Shown here in pieces: positions 10,848 through 21,659 of a stretch of DNA of 64,000 nucleotides. The stretch is taken from the NCBI GenBank assembly GCA_003024785.1, contig PUQB01000083.1, positions 446,368 through 510,367 of the forward strand. The letters are read 5' to 3'. The stretch is from Selaginella tamariscina. Lineage: Eukaryota > Streptophyta > Lycopodiopsida > Selaginellales > Selaginellaceae. Made by a program: the position numbers and the translations under genes. How positions within the stretch are numbered: the stretch's first letter is position 1; the number at the start of each line of letters is the position of its first letter. The notes beneath the pieces are model-generated. The model saw only the letters and a list, made by a program, of their open reading frames with translations. It was not told where the DNA came from and did no database searches.

Positions 10848-11905
10848 GAAGGGGTGGCGAGATTAATCTCGCCACCCCTTTTATGCCTCCTGAAATAGTG
10901 AGCGGGATTAATTCGCCACCCTTTGCAGTCCCCTGAAAGGGTGTACGAGATTAATCTTGCCACCCTTCTCTGTCTTAAAGAGAACTAGGTGGGATTAATT
11001 TGGCCCACCCATTCAGGAGACCCAAAAGGGTGGCGGAATTATCTTGCCCACCATGGAAGGGATGATGGGAATTAATCTCCGCCACCCTTCGTAGTAGTCC
11101 CTGAAAGGGTGTGCAAGATTAATCTCGCCACCCTTCTTCTCGTCTCAGAGAGAACTGGGCGGGATTGATTTGGCCCACCTATTTCAGAGGACCGAGAAGG
11201 GTGGCAGGATTAATCTTGCCCATCATGGAAGGGATGGCAGGATTAAATCTTGCGCACCCTTCTCAGTCTCCTGAAAGGGTGTGCGGGATTAATCCCGCCA
11301 CCCTTCTTGGTCTCAGAGAGAATTGGGCGGGATTGATTGGCCCACCCATTCAGGGAGAAAGAACCAAAAGGGTGGTGGGATTAATCTCGCCCCATGGAAG
11401 GGATGGCGGAATTAATCTCGCCACCCTTCTCAGTCCCTTAAAATGGTGTGCGGTAGTAATTCCGCCACCCTTCTTTGTCTCATACAGAAGACTTATAAAT
11501 TAAATATTATTATTTAAGTTATAATTTAATCCATGTTAAGTGTATTGGTCGGGATTGATTTGGCTCACCAATTCAGGAGACAAAAAGGGTGGCGGGATTA
11601 ATCCCGCCACCCCTTCCATGCCTGGTCGGCGGGATTAATCCGCCCATGACACTCTCATTTGGATAATGGCGATTGACGGGATTAATCTCGCCCCACACTC
11701 ATTGAGACATAAAGTGTGGCGGGATTAATCCCGCCACCCTTCCATGCCAGGTGAACAGGATTAATCCTCCCACCACCTCCATGCCTCCTCGGACGGTCGG
11801 CAGGATTAATCTCGCCCATCAGGCATGGAAGGGTTGGCGAGATTAATCTTGCCGCCCTTCACGCAGGTCTTTGGTTAGCCTCATGGGCAGCAGGATTAAT
11901 CCCGT
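10848..11905. repeat. Palindrome array 1, GTE-B (about 24 units)
   Basis: Roughly two dozen copies of a palindrome with consensus GGCGGGATTAATCCCGCC lie about 40-60 bp apart. The first unit (about 10850-10882) extends to a perfect inverted repeat of about 32 bp with arms 'AAGGGGTGGCGAGATT'. Many units keep symmetry through matched changes, such as GCGAGATTAATCTCGC, while others have decayed on one side. Spacers share AGACAGAGAAGGG-type text, which shows that the array grew by duplication. Small ORFs rich in 'GLIPPP' are by-products of the repeat. Confidence 0.85.
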
Positions 11906-12180
11906 GCACATGCACGCACACACACACACATATATATATATGTATGTATGTATGTATGTATATATAGGAGTGTGCGTGTGTATGCCAGAGATAGATAAAT
12001 CAATAAGATTATACAAATACACACATATATATATGTATATATGTATAGGAGTGTGTGTGTGTGTGCGAGAGATAGATAAATAAATTTTATATATAGATAC
12101 ACACACATATAAATGTATATGTAAATACAGATAAATAAATAAATTTTCTATCACACACAGATATTATACACAGGAGTGTG
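11906..12180. repeat. CA/TA microsatellite block, GTE-B
   Basis: The block alternates (CA)n, (TA)n and (TG)n runs with GAGAGATAGATAAAT motifs, and matches 61130-61440 of GTE-C in inverse. ORFs on both strands here are low-complexity shadows. Confidence 0.8.
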
Positions 12181-12681
12181 CGTGTGAAAGAGAGAGATTT
12201 CACCTATGTGAATGCGCCTTTAAACCCTACTGCACCGCTGCACCTTTTTACACCACCATGCTTTCTAAGAAAGAGATTTATTGATCTATGGCATTGCCGT
12301 TCTCACATTCCACCACCACCGCGTCTTACTACTCCGCCGCCTTTCTTCTTGAAACCCTAAGAATATACCTGAACCCTAAAAGGAATAAAATATATATTAA
12401 CCCTAATCGAATATTCCTTCTAATAATATACCTAAACCTTAAAAAGAATAAAATATATATTGACCCTAAATGAATATTCTTTCATTATATTATCATAATT
12501 TTAAATTTGTGTGCGTGTGTTGGTGTGTGGGTGTATCACATACACCCCAAAAATATAAATCATGCAGGGGTTTAACATGTGTCTATGAGAGTGTTAAATT
12601 TTCACGTGTAGCAATACATATATACACACATATAATATACACATAAACATATGTACATAGTACATAATATTGTCACGTCAA
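12181..12681. promoter_or_regulatory. Telo-box-like region, GTE-B
   Basis: Several plant telomere-type AACCCTAA or ACCCTAAA motifs lie at 12350-12480 next to a CACC/CCGCC-rich stretch (12250-12345). The inverse equivalent in GTE-C is at 60780-61130. In plants, telo-boxes occur in promoters of growth-related genes; whether this is a promoter for either divergent transcription unit is inference. No gene is seen. Confidence 0.35.
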
Positions 12682-12931
12682 TACATATTATGGATCATGC
12701 ATGGTGTGTATGTATGAAAGAAGAGACATACTACATATTATGGATCATGCATGGTGTGTATGTATGAGAGAAGAGAGACAATACATATTATGAATCATGC
12801 ATGGTGTGTATGTATGAGAGAAAAGAGACAGTACATATTATGGATCATGCATGGTGTGTATGTATGAGAGAAAAGAGACAGTACATATTATGGATCATGC
12901 ATGGTGTGTATGTATGAGAGAAGAGAGAGAT
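12682..12931. repeat. 50-bp minisatellite, five units, GTE-B
   Basis: A unit of exactly 50 bp repeats with anchor TGGATCATGCATGGTGTGTA starting at 12691, 12741, 12791 (one change), 12841 and 12891. GTE-C has only two units (about 60485-60590, inverse). Confidence 0.9.
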
Positions 12932-15069
12932 GTTAAAAAATTAATTTCATACACATTGCATATATTAGTATATATATATACATACACACGTGTATACGCA
13001 CAAACTATATACATATTATATATGTAAATCAATGTGTTACATACAGACTAGGTTATATGGATCATATATGCGTTGAACATGATGTTTTCGATAAAGAAGC
13101 AACATATCTCTCCAGTTTGGTTTAAGGTCTAAACCCAATGCAAGTATTTTATTATTAAATTTTAATATTTGTATAAAAAGTCTATTATTTGTATATAAAT
13201 ACACAAGAAAACACGCATAAAGAATTGTTGATAGTCAAGTACATAAACATAAAATCACAAATCATTCTACCGATTTATCAATTAATTTAAAAAACTTCAT
13301 TTTTAAAAATACAAATTATAATTTGCTCATATTTTAAAATTGTATGTATATATTTAAATTTTACCCAATTTTAACTTAAAATGACATAATGATATTAAAA
13401 CACATTTGAAAGCAATCATAGCACATAATATATATATTAGTAAAAATCTTTATACTAATATAAACTAAATTCATGCACATTTTTCTAATTATTTAATATA
13501 AATTTACTCTAAACATTAAACATGTGTAAGTCCTAGTGTAGAGTGTGTGTAACTATAAATGTTTGGTTTGAGATTTAAACTCTAAATCATAAATACAAAG
13601 CTAGATGCTTTATTTATATTGTGATCCACTCATCGGCTTGTGCATGTGTGTGCATATGTGTTTCTGTAAGTGTTTCTAATGCGTGTGTATATATAAATTT
13701 TTATTGTGTTTATAATTGTGCAAAAGAAACATTGAATTAAAGTGAAAATGATATTAATATACACACTATGAACATATTTTAAATTATACATAATAATATA
13801 TCATTTTTCTAATATATAGTTATATATAGTTTTAATAATATATATTAATTTAATATTGATAATAAGGTTTAACATTGTAATATTATTGAAATAATAAGAA
13901 ATTAATTGAGAAAATCCCATTAATATATACAAATGTAAAATAATTACTTAAATTAATTAACTAATTTAATTATGATAATCAGATTTCATATTGGAATATT
14001 CTTGGAATAATAAGAAAATAATAAAGAATATCCCATTAATATAAAGAAATATAATTAATTACTCAAATAATTAAGAAAATGATATTAATATACACACTAT
14101 GAACATTTTTAAATTATATAATAAATATTTTTATCTAATATATAGTCATATATAGTTTTAATAATATATATTAATTTAATATTTAATAAGGTTTAACATT
14201 GAAATATTCTTGAAATAATAAGAAATTAATTGAGAAAATCCCATTAATATATATAATGTAGAATAATTACTGAAATAATTAAGAATATATACTAATTTAA
14301 TTATGATAATCATGTTTAATATTAGAATATTCTTGGAATAATAAGAAAATAATAAAGAATATCCCATTAATATAAAGAAATGTAAATTAATTACTCGAGT
14401 AATTAAGAAAATAATATTAATAAACACACTATGAATATTTTTAAATGATACATAATAATATATCAATTTATTTATTGTATAAGTATATATATTTAATATA
14501 TACTTAATAATATATATTGGAATATTAAGAATGTAGAATAATTAGTAAAATTTCATAATATTAAACAGCTCGAATCACTTGAATCACTTGAATAACATTA
14601 CATGCAATTTTATAAAACTCATTAGAATTAGAGAATATATATGTCAGAGTGTCGGTTATTTGTGTTAACTCATCTTAAATTTTATTTTATTTTATTTTCA
14701 AAAATTTGAAATTCTGACATAAGTATTATCGGTCTGACATGTAAATTTAAAAATGCATTTAATTTCCTATTCAAATTTAATATGATTCTTTCTCTAGCAA
14801 GGGTTTCTTCATTTCTGTATTTCACTCTTCAAATCTTGATAATGATCATGTCAGGAGCAACATTAAATTGGGTGCTATTGTTTATAAGAAAGCACGGTGC
14901 CTTCAATGTCGTTTACAAGTAAATATTATAAACAAATTTAAAAATACTTATAAAGATTCACTCTCTTACATTCTTTCTTAAAATTAAAATTTATGGGTTT
15001 AGGAATGCATTAGGATTACATTATATTTAGTTAGGAATTTATCCCGTTTAAACATCCTTTTTACTTAAT
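12932..15069. repeat. AT-rich region with ~330-bp tandem repeat, GTE-B
   Basis: No gene is seen. A block starting AAAATGATATTAATATACAC recurs at about 13745, 14077 and, diverged, 14407, giving two full units and a partial one. The segment 14830-14935 (AAATTGGGTGCTATTGTTTA and on) is conserved in GTE-C at about 59160-59240, and the TGACATAAGTATTATCGG block at about 14715 is also shared. Confidence 0.7.
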
Positions 15070-15445
15070 ATTCTCGTGGTAGGATTAATCCAGCCATTTT
15101 TTTTTTTGCCTCTTAAAAGAGGTGGGGATTAATCCTGCCCACAACTCTTTGAAACATGGAAGCCGTGGCAGGATTAATCCGGGCAATGCTTCTCCGCCTT
15201 TTGGAAAGAGCGGCGGGATTAATCATGCCGACAACAGTCTGAAATAATGAAGAGTTAACAGAATTTATTAAAAAGAGTTATCGACGGGATTAATCCCACT
15301 GGCTCTTTCTCGTTGGAGGGAGTCAACAGCGAGATTAATCCTATTGACTCTTCCTCATCAGAGGGAGTCGTAGGCGGAATTAATCCCGCCCACCATTTTA
15401 TTAGGCGGGGAAGGGGTGGCGGGATTAATCCCGTCACCAATTGTA
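15070..15445. repeat. Palindrome array 2, GTE-B (about 8 units)
   Basis: This uses the same palindrome family as array 1, but with spacers of the type 'ACTCCCTC.GA.GAGGAAGAG'. The matching array in GTE-C (58099-59010) has about 20 units, so copy number has changed between copies. It lies about 130 bp upstream of the transposase reading frame, in a promoter-like position. Confidence 0.8.
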
Positions 15446-15577
15446 TTAATCAAGTATGAGATATTATCTCTATACATAATAATATATTATTACACATGCA
15501 TATATATTAAGCACCTTCGATTTAGGTTTTTTAGAAATATTGCATAAACAGATATTATAAATAACATAATTATTTAT

Positions 15578-18314
15578 GTGCAGGATAATATGTTTAATAC
15601 TAGAGATAAAGTATGTCTTCTTCAAAACAATGAGATAGTTGGCACTGGAACTGTGGAAGTTCGAGATGATAATGCATCATGTCACAATATTGCCCAAGGA
15701 TCTTGTGTGTATGTATGGGTGAACACCATTTGCAAGCATGTTGAGGTTCTGGGAATGGAATTTGAAGAGGGTTCTCCTGTATTGTGGAATATGGATGAAG
15801 TCAAGGCTGACATAGAATATGCAGAGTCACAAACAAATAGTAGTACAATTCACCAGATGATGGCTTGCCTGATGTGATGGATGAGGTAATTCTCTTTTTT
15901 ATGAGATCGAGGTTGGGAGAGGCATCATCACAGTTATAAATCCAATGGAAGCCGTATCAGAAAAGAAACTAGGGGCCTACTTCGTGGGTGTAGTTGTGAC
16001 AAAGGTTTCACCTAATGACACATTGCATCCTGGATCCCTCGTGAGGTGGCGAACATTTGAATTAAGACGGTGAGATGGTTCAACATATTCTGGGTTGGAT
16101 TTCAATAATAACAACCCCCCATATTTGAAGAGGTTCCTTGCATTGGTCCTATAATAATAAAAAAAAGGCGATTCATGGGTTGCAGATCTTCCCCTGCAAG
16201 TTTCGGCAAGAAGGTCAAGATGGATTCTACATTTTCAGCAAGTGTTACTAGCATTTCCACGATTGATTGTTGCAAGAAGAAGTGTTGTCAATGGCAAACC
16301 AGAATGAAATTATCCAATGTAGACATGTCTTTCGTATGCTCACTCAAAAGCAAAGGCATGAGTTTGTATATGCTACACTAATTGGGTATATTAATGGAAT
16401 GGCCTTGGACACAGGTTATTAAAGTACATCTATGGTATTTAATAAGGTAACCATCTGCTTCAAAGCTTGGTACACTATATATGGGATCCCAAAGACCACG
16501 TTCTACCGTTGAAGGGATGAGTGGCTAGATGGAGCGCGGACCTCAGTATATGGGAACACTCGCCTGGTCAAAACCTGCTCTCACATTATGGTAGCCATAG
16601 AGATACTCAAGGCTTTTGTGGAAGCAAATGCAGACAGGATGCCTCACAAATACCGAACCACAAATGCAAGGGTCAGGGAAAATCTCAAGGTTTTGCCTTC
16701 AATCTACACTCAATTGAAACTGTGTGAACATGTGAACAAGTGCCTCAGTTTGATAGGGTTTCAAGCAATCTCATTGGTACCTTCAACAACATATGGAATA
16801 CTCATTTTAAGGATGTGGAGATTGCAAAACACTTTAGTTTTTCCAAGTGTGATACTTGTACATCATTGAAGGCTACAGAGGCTTGTGCAAAAACCTTGAT
16901 GGAGATCACTGCCATTCAAAAGAAGATGGAGGCCCACATGATTGCACAACAAACTTGCCGATTTCAGTACTATGCACACTGCATGCTTTCTGTGTCATGC
17001 CCATCAAAATACATGTGCTTGATCCATGACAAGATGGATCATTCAAAGACCAGCATTCCAAGGCTCGTTGCAACACCAAAGTGCCTTGGAAATGTCATGA
17101 AACTTCTGATTTCATTGACATGTGTGTTAACACATAAACACGATTGTGAATCATATGGACACTTTTCACTTCCACATTAGTCTAGCAACTCCAATTTCAC
17201 TATTGGGTCGTTGGCCATGTGTTTCAAACCTTGAAGCCCACTCACAAACAAGTCCTATGAGTGATCTCAAAGTAAAGAAATAAAATCTTCAACCTTTACA
17301 TAAGGCTCTCATGAACACGTCTACACTTGAGGCTACTTAGGAATATGAGAGGTATTGTCAGCAGCCTACACAAGAAACAGATGGCCCTGTTAAGAGTTCC
17401 AATTCAGTGGAGGGATCTAACTCAAATAGTGTACATGTGTCCTCAACATCAAATAAGTTCCTTGTCATTTACTTTTACAGATGGATAATTGTGCGGATAA
17501 GCACAAAAATAGGTAAATCATTTTAATTAAGGGTTTCTCAAGCTCATACTTACTTTTATTTTCTAGATATATTTGATGTGTTCTTCAGCAAGGTCTCCAA
17601 CTCTACAAAAAGGACAAGTGCACTCACATATGATGGATTTTTTTGAAAATTGCATCTCCAAAAAAAGTTATGCTTGCTTGTGATTGAGGTGCCATACTTC
17701 AAAAAGTTTCTCAAGGAGTATATAAAAGAGGGGAGCGATTCTTTAGTTGGTCACCTTATGCCGCTACATTTTTTTTTTCTATAAGAGATGGTATACTTAT
17801 TATGCAATACAAGTTACAACCATCAGAGCAAGAGTGGTTACCGAAAGAGGGCTTAATGCTCTTCAAAAGTGGAGAGGATGGAAAGCCACTTCTCCCAGAA
17901 GGACAACCAAACCCGAGTGTCCAGCTCAAGGAACAAGAACTTATTGATGGCATCAAAAAATATGTGGCATGGGTTTAAAAATCGATGCCAAAGAATTTTA
18001 ATAAGGCAATTGGTTATTCAGAACTATATAAGCATGTGGTCGATTATTGGGAGACTATTGTTCAAGAGTTAGAAGGGCCTACTGTCACAAGTATAAAATT
18101 GCAACACCCTTTTTGGCCTAAAACAAGGTGGCGAGAGGAGATTGAAATGACATCACTGAGCACAGACGACATAGAAGCTAGTAGTGATGTGGAAGTGCAA
18201 ACCCCACACTTTGTTGGACAAAGGAACCAAAAACCTAAAGCATACTTTGATTGCTGCAAGGATCTTCAAAAAGTAATGATGGTCCTCATTACTCCAGATG
18301 TGTCATATAATTAG
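15578..18314 (+). pseudogene. DUF7869-like transposase candidate, GTE-B copy
   Basis: The N-terminal domain at 15590-15870 ('DKVCLLQNNEIVGTGTVEV') resembles the small domain found in plant transposon proteins. A zinc-binding-like 'FSKCDTCTSLKATEACAK' lies at 16835-16890, then 'MLSVSCPSKYMC' and 'HDKMDHSKTSIPRL' (about 17030-17060), 'MDNCADKHKN' (17482-17510), and a C-terminal block 'WLPKEGLMLFKSGEDGKPLL' (about 17840-17895) ending at TAG 18312-18314. By motif order the protein matches the DUF7869 family; D in KMDHS, D in QMDNC and the acidic residues of 'GHTHEDID' may form a DDE/D-type site. In this copy about 90 bp including 'GHTHED' are deleted after the intron at 17513-17566. Multiple stops interrupt the frame near 15880-16150 and 16500. 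The gene faces the nearest TIR. Confidence 0.55.
17513..17566 (+). other. Likely intron in the transposase candidate
   Basis: Donor GTAAATC and acceptor TTTTCTAG flank 54 bp that would otherwise introduce a stop. GTE-C has the same acceptor, but its donor GT has become AT. Confidence 0.45.
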
Positions 18315-19077
18315 CCTATTTAGATGGGTCAAATTATCAACACACCTAAAGTAATCACAAAAAATAATATGGTTAAGGTTGCATAGTTCAAACCACAAAA
18401 AAGGCGACATGAGAAGGAGAGAGAAAGATATAATGGATGCCTAAAGAAAACATGGTCTCCCAATCAAAAAGACCCAGCATATTTTATAAATGTTAAATCC
18501 ATTTGATATGGCTGGATGTCAAAAACGTTGATAAAATCATGATTAATAAAACTACAAGAAATGTATGTTTTTTGAAGCTTAAAGTAATTACAAAATTAAA
18601 AATATCGTATATTTAATATTTATAATTATAATAAACTCTTTAATAATAGTACCAAATTGTTTATCTAACTATATAAATTTATAAAAAGATATGGAAAATT
18701 GACTATATTATTATAGGATTTTGTATATTTATATATATTATTACTAGTACAAATTTTTAATTAATGTTATATTTAAATATTAATATTTTAATAACAACAT
18801 CAATATTTATATAATGCACCTCTTATGCTCTTCCTTAATTTTTATATTAGGCCCAGACAATCTTAAATATAATATATTATATAACTTAATACCTTCTACT
18901 TTTATAATGTTATTAATTTTTACCATGAATGCTATAATTTATTAAAGGGTTGATTACAAAATAGAATATTTTAAAGAATATTCTATTTTCAAATATATTC
19001 TAAAGAATATTCCTTTAATATTAAAAATGTTAATTAAATAACTAAAATTGCTAATTATTAAAAAATGGGACTATAAA
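18315..19077. other. AT-rich subterminal region, GTE-B transposase side
   Basis: No gene is seen. The sequence, rich in AGAATATTC and ATTAAT, matches 54372-55127 of GTE-C in inverse. Confidence 0.55.
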
Positions 19078-19103
19078 CATGCCCATTTTAGTTACAACAT
19101 GCA
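19078..19103 (-). repeat. GTE-B right terminal inverted repeat (transposase end)
   Basis: Read on the minus strand it starts TGCATG and continues TTGTAACTAAAATGGGCATG. It is nearly identical to the GTE-C end at 54346-54371 and the inverse of the left end. It is followed by TATA, then by Gyp1b sequence. Confidence 0.75.
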
Positions 19104-20964
19104 TATAATAGCATCAGTTACCACATTTTTTCATGCCTTATGTTTGATTTTAAGTTTAAATTGAGTTAATTTCTAAAACCATCTAGTGTATTTTGGCGAT
19201 AACTTTGATTGTGTTTTAAATTATCTTAGACTTACACTATTTGTTCAAACCACAGTCCCGACTTAAAAGATAATAGCGCCAATACTTTAAGAAAGCAAAA
19301 ATAACATACATTTCTTTTTTGTGAGAACTTGTGTTGCATCCAACTTCTTTGAGAAAAAGAACATCGAATGTCCTTCTTGCTACAATACACCACCAATTCT
19401 AAAGTTGGATGCATCGCACTACACCTTAAATGAATCTTCGAAAATCAGCATATGCAATATACGCTCAAAGGAGTTAGTCTCTTTGAGCTTAATAAATGCA
19501 TGCTGGCACTCTAGAGTCCATTGACACATAATATTTTTCGTGAGTTTTGTCAATAGTGTTGCTATTTTTGAGTAATCTTTTATAAATCTACAGTAATATC
19601 TTGTTTATACCAAAAAATAATTTAACCTCATGCACGTCTTTAAGATTACCACTCAATAATAACTTGAGCCTTCATCATACTCATTGCGGCATTTTCATCT
19701 AAAATTGAGTGTCTTAAGAAATTTATTTTAGTTTGACTAAATGCACATTTGCCATATAACTAGTTATCCCTCAATTTCTGAAAATTTAATACTTTTTCCA
19801 AATATTTTGCATGTTCCTCAGATGTTGAAATAAAGACAAACTCATTTGCATAGTCTCTAAACACATCATCCATCATTATGTAAAAAGTTGATGTATCATT
19901 ACATAATCCGAACAATATAACTAAAAATTCAAATGATCCATAATAGATTTGAAAACTAGTCTTTTCAATGTCATCATCTACTATCTAAATCTGATAGTAC
20001 TCATATCTCAAGTCTATTCTAGAGAAATACTTCGAATTTGATAACCTATCAAATAAGTCATCCATTAATAGAAAAGGATACTTATTTTTAATGATTATTA
20101 CATTCATTATTTGGTAATCCATACACATCCACATTGTATCATCTTTTTTCATTATAAACGAGCTTGATGTACCATACCATGATTGGCTAGGACGAATATG
20201 TCCTCAACTAATCAATTTTGCCAGTTGTTTCTTTAATTCATCAACTCTTGAGGAGTTAATCGATAAGGGGCCCTCACCAAAGAAAAAGAACTTAGAAAAA
20301 TCTCTATCATGTGATTCACACCTTGATGCAAAGGTAACTTAAGTGACAAGTCTTTTCGTAACATGTCCCTAAACATGTTTAAAACTTTCAAATAGGATCA
20401 AGAATAGGTTCTTAACCATTTTCTTATTTTAATTTCTTCACTATCTAAAACCATTGCAAGGAATACTTGTTTCTGATGTCTAACTGCCTTACGCAAATGT
20501 GTTAAGATAAGGAACATAAGATTCCAATCCTTATCAGTTAGTGTTTTCATATTAATTGTCGTTTTTCTAATATACCCCTTTGTTCATTGCAAGTGTGATT
20601 ATATTATTACATAATCCCTTCATCTCATATACATATTTATGAAACCATTACATACCCAACATGAAATCAAACCCCATCATATTCAAGACAACTAAGTTTA
20701 TCTTAGCCTTCCAACTTATAATTTAGACAATAACTGCCTTTGTTATATCATTAGCATTTTAAACCTTTGTCAAAATTGATTTTTATTTTATTCATATTTA
20801 TTATATCCAAATTTAATCAATGAGCTACATTAATTTATATGAAGTTGTATGTTGCTCCAATATCAATCATCATTCGAACTTGGTCCCCTCGTATATTTTT
20901 TATCAAATATAACAAATGGTTAGTTTTGTTTTGAATAGCAAACAAAACAGGTTGTGTTTAACAT
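19104..20964 (-). pseudogene. Gyp1b pol remnant: RNase H, reverse transcriptase, protease region
   Basis: This is a heavily decayed copy of the same pol region as 53041-54345 in Gyp1a, and it continues past the point where GTE-C interrupts Gyp1a. RNase H sequence lies at about 19150-19530, reverse transcriptase at about 19540-20280 and protease-like sequence at about 20590-20960. Where Gyp1a encodes the YIDD catalytic box, this copy has lost about 20 bp (near 19830-19850). No ORF longer than about 70 codons remains. It gives the undisturbed version of the GTE-C insertion site: 'CTAAACATGTTTAAAAC' at about 20370-20387. It is cut on the right by Gyp3b. Confidence 0.6.
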
Positions 20965-21397
20965 TGTCAAGCCATGATCCAAGAGCAAGGAGGCTTGACT
21001 TAGGAGCAAGACAAGGACTAGGAACAAGACAGGAGTAGGACATGAACTAGAAACAAAACAGAAATAGGATAGGAACTAGGAGCAAGATAGGAGCAGGACA
21101 TGAACTAGAAGCAAGACAAGGAAGCAAGGAGCAAAATAAGAACAAGACAAGATTGATTGTAGAAAGACTGGTGTTGATAATAACTGATTGTATAACAATT
21201 AGGTTGGAGCTTTTATATTCACAACTCCAAGAGCTAATCTAGTCATGAGCCTAATCTAGTCATGAGCTAAAAATGGTGACCCTTATCCTGTAGGTATATC
21301 CTATAGCATATCATGTAGGCATATCATGTGGGTATATCCTATAGGCATATCCTGTATCCTGTATCCAAAATCCTGCATCCTATATTGAGTCGTGACA
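20965..21397 (-). repeat. Gyp3b 3' LTR
   Basis: Reads TGTCAAGCC at its left end and GTGACA at its right end on the plus strand. It carries the diagnostic CAGGATA-type repeats (21280-21380) and a TATA-like ATAAAAG region that is mutated here. Confidence 0.8.
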
Positions 21398-21439
21398 GCA
21401 CCTCCTCCCTAAGGATGAGTTCCACGAGTCTTGGGACAT

Positions 21440-21640
21440 GGTTTAGCAGAATAACGCCGATGAAAGGGTGCAACCTTGGAAGAAGCATGGATAAGTTGGA
21501 TGTAGGTTCCCAAGTGTGATTGGTAGGCAAATAACCTTTCCAATCACCAAGTATTGAAGTTGGCGGCGATGAAAATGAGAATTAAGGATGGCTGCAACTT
21601 CGTACTCAAGTTCATCATCAATGACCACATGAGAGGAGAA
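21440..21640 (-). pseudogene. Gyp3b integrase-linked chromodomain
   Basis: The minus strand encodes 'EYEVAAILNS', followed in another frame by 'LPTNHTWEPTSNLSM', the typical start and TWEP end of a retrotransposon chromodomain. Such domains bind methylated histone H3 and steer integration to heterochromatin. It is broken by a frameshift. Confidence 0.6.
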
Positions 21641-21659
21641 GAAGCACGACCAGGAGAAG

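Larger units (their letters stand above)
5647..19103 (+). mobile_element. Giant TIR DNA transposon, complete copy (GTE-B), about 13.5 kb
   Basis: This is the only copy with both ends in the window. From the left it has: TIR, FCP1-like phosphatase (minus), ParB/methyltransferase-like gene (minus), a hairpin, palindrome array 1, CA/TA microsatellites, a 50-bp minisatellite, AT-rich tandem repeats, palindrome array 2, transposase candidate (plus) and TIR. Both ends and the gene order are confirmed by the partial copies A and C. All three genes carry frameshifts or deletions, so this copy is not autonomous. The right flank is Gyp1b sequence. The element resembles no transposon superfamily I can name with confidence; the transposase belongs to the DUF7869 kind, judged from motifs recalled rather than searched. 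Confidence 0.75.

Noticed and set aside
11165..11503. Plus-strand ORF with repeated 'GLI' phrases
   Set aside because: It is the translation of the palindrome array; frames on both strands and in other arrays (15255-15440, 58427-58615, 61440-61732) give the same phrase.
10848..11905. CRISPR array
   Set aside because: Repeats are palindromic but degenerate, spacers are themselves related, there are no cas genes, and the setting is a eukaryotic transposon.
11843..12154. ORFs rich in His, Thr, Tyr and Ile on both strands
   Set aside because: They come from CA/TA microsatellites, with no codon signal or conservation as protein.
14176..14466. 96-codon hydrophobic ORF
   Set aside because: It lies in AT-rich tandem repeats; the Ile/Tyr/Phe/Leu bias is expected from base composition, and the other repeat unit does not keep the frame.
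5647..19103. Classifying GTE as Mutator, CACTA, Helitron or Maverick
   Set aside because: Ends do not start CACTA, the TIRs are short, there is no 9-bp duplication, and no Rep/helicase, polymerase B or retroviral-type integrase gene is seen.
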